This document shows positions 61,792 through 61,844 of a DNA stretch of 61,844 nucleotides, piece after piece. Position 1 is the stretch's first letter. Each line of letters starts with the position of its first letter. The stretch covers positions 1 through 61,844 of the forward strand of contig NZ_FNES01000019.1 of NCBI RefSeq assembly GCF_900100195.1, in the 5' to 3' direction. A program made the translations under genes and the position numbers. The notes under the pieces were generated by a model, which made no database searches, had not been told where the DNA came from, and saw only the letters and a list, made by a program, of their open reading frames with translations. The DNA comes from Billgrantia gudaonensis. Its GTDB lineage: Bacteria; Pseudomonadota; Gammaproteobacteria; Pseudomonadales; Halomonadaceae.

Positions 61792-61803
61792 CGCTCTTTA
61801 ACA
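61792..61803 (+). promoter_or_regulatory. rRNA leader boxA antitermination signal
   Basis: CGCTCTTTAACA matches the boxA consensus (TGCTCTTTAACA) at 11 of 12 positions. The Nus complex, including NusA (gene at 29043), assembles here. The 16S gene itself begins beyond the window. Confidence 0.9.
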
Positions 61804-61844
61804 ATCGATCAGGTAATTCATGTGGGCGCTTGTCGATGAGGCAG

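Overview
The window is chromosomal DNA from a GC-rich gammaproteobacterium. Gene order matches the Pseudomonas/Halomonas backbone almost gene for gene, and the tmRNA tag, an acetoacetyl-CoA-forming thiolase and the CbrAB locus point to Halomonadaceae (probably Halomonas). That placement is inference from protein character and synteny; no database was searched. Nearly all DNA is housekeeping and genes are closely packed.

Layout. (1) 1-736: the edge of a probable genomic island at the 3' end of ssrA (tmRNA), seen as the start of a tyrosine integrase interrupted by an insertion sequence. (2) 737-9505: ssrA, smpB, ratA, rnfH, bamE, fur, recN and the grpE-dnaK-dnaJ chaperone cluster, with a LexA-like box at recN and sigma-32-like promoters before grpE and dnaK. 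(3) 9692-15054: an accessory block (two EamA exporters, an iron-siderophore-type ABC transporter with a Fur-like box, a DUF2218-like protein) placed between dnaJ and dapB, which are neighbours in Pseudomonas. (4) 15125-37482: dapB, carAB-greA with an attenuator-like leader, yhbY, rlmE, ftsH, folP, glmM, tpiA, secG, tRNA-Leu, tRNA-fMet, rimP-nusA-infB-rbfA-truB-rpsO-pnp. (5) 37583-37680: a 14-copy heptamer repeat, then thiolase, panD, panC, panB, folK and pcnB on the minus strand.

(6) 43356-49509 is the most interesting part: cbrX-cbrA-cbrB, followed by a region without a credible protein gene that I read as a CrcZ-type Hfq/Crc decoy RNA. On the minus strand it has a sigma-54 (-24/-12) promoter, upstream inverted half-sites, at least eight CA-rich AAnAAnAA motifs, most of them in loops of perfect or near-perfect hairpins, and a rho-independent terminator. 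Together these would form the carbon/nitrogen catabolite-control circuit: CbrA senses, CbrB with RpoN activates the RNA, and the RNA titrates Hfq/Crc off target mRNAs.

(7) 48616-52127: gluQ, dksA, a class I aminotransferase and sfsA. (8) 52140-58906: a DUF4426 protein, metW, metX, yggT, proC and yggS on the minus strand, diverging from pilT-pilU. (9) 58914-61844: anmK diverging from tyrS, then tandem promoters and the boxA leader of an rRNA operon whose 16S gene lies beyond the window.
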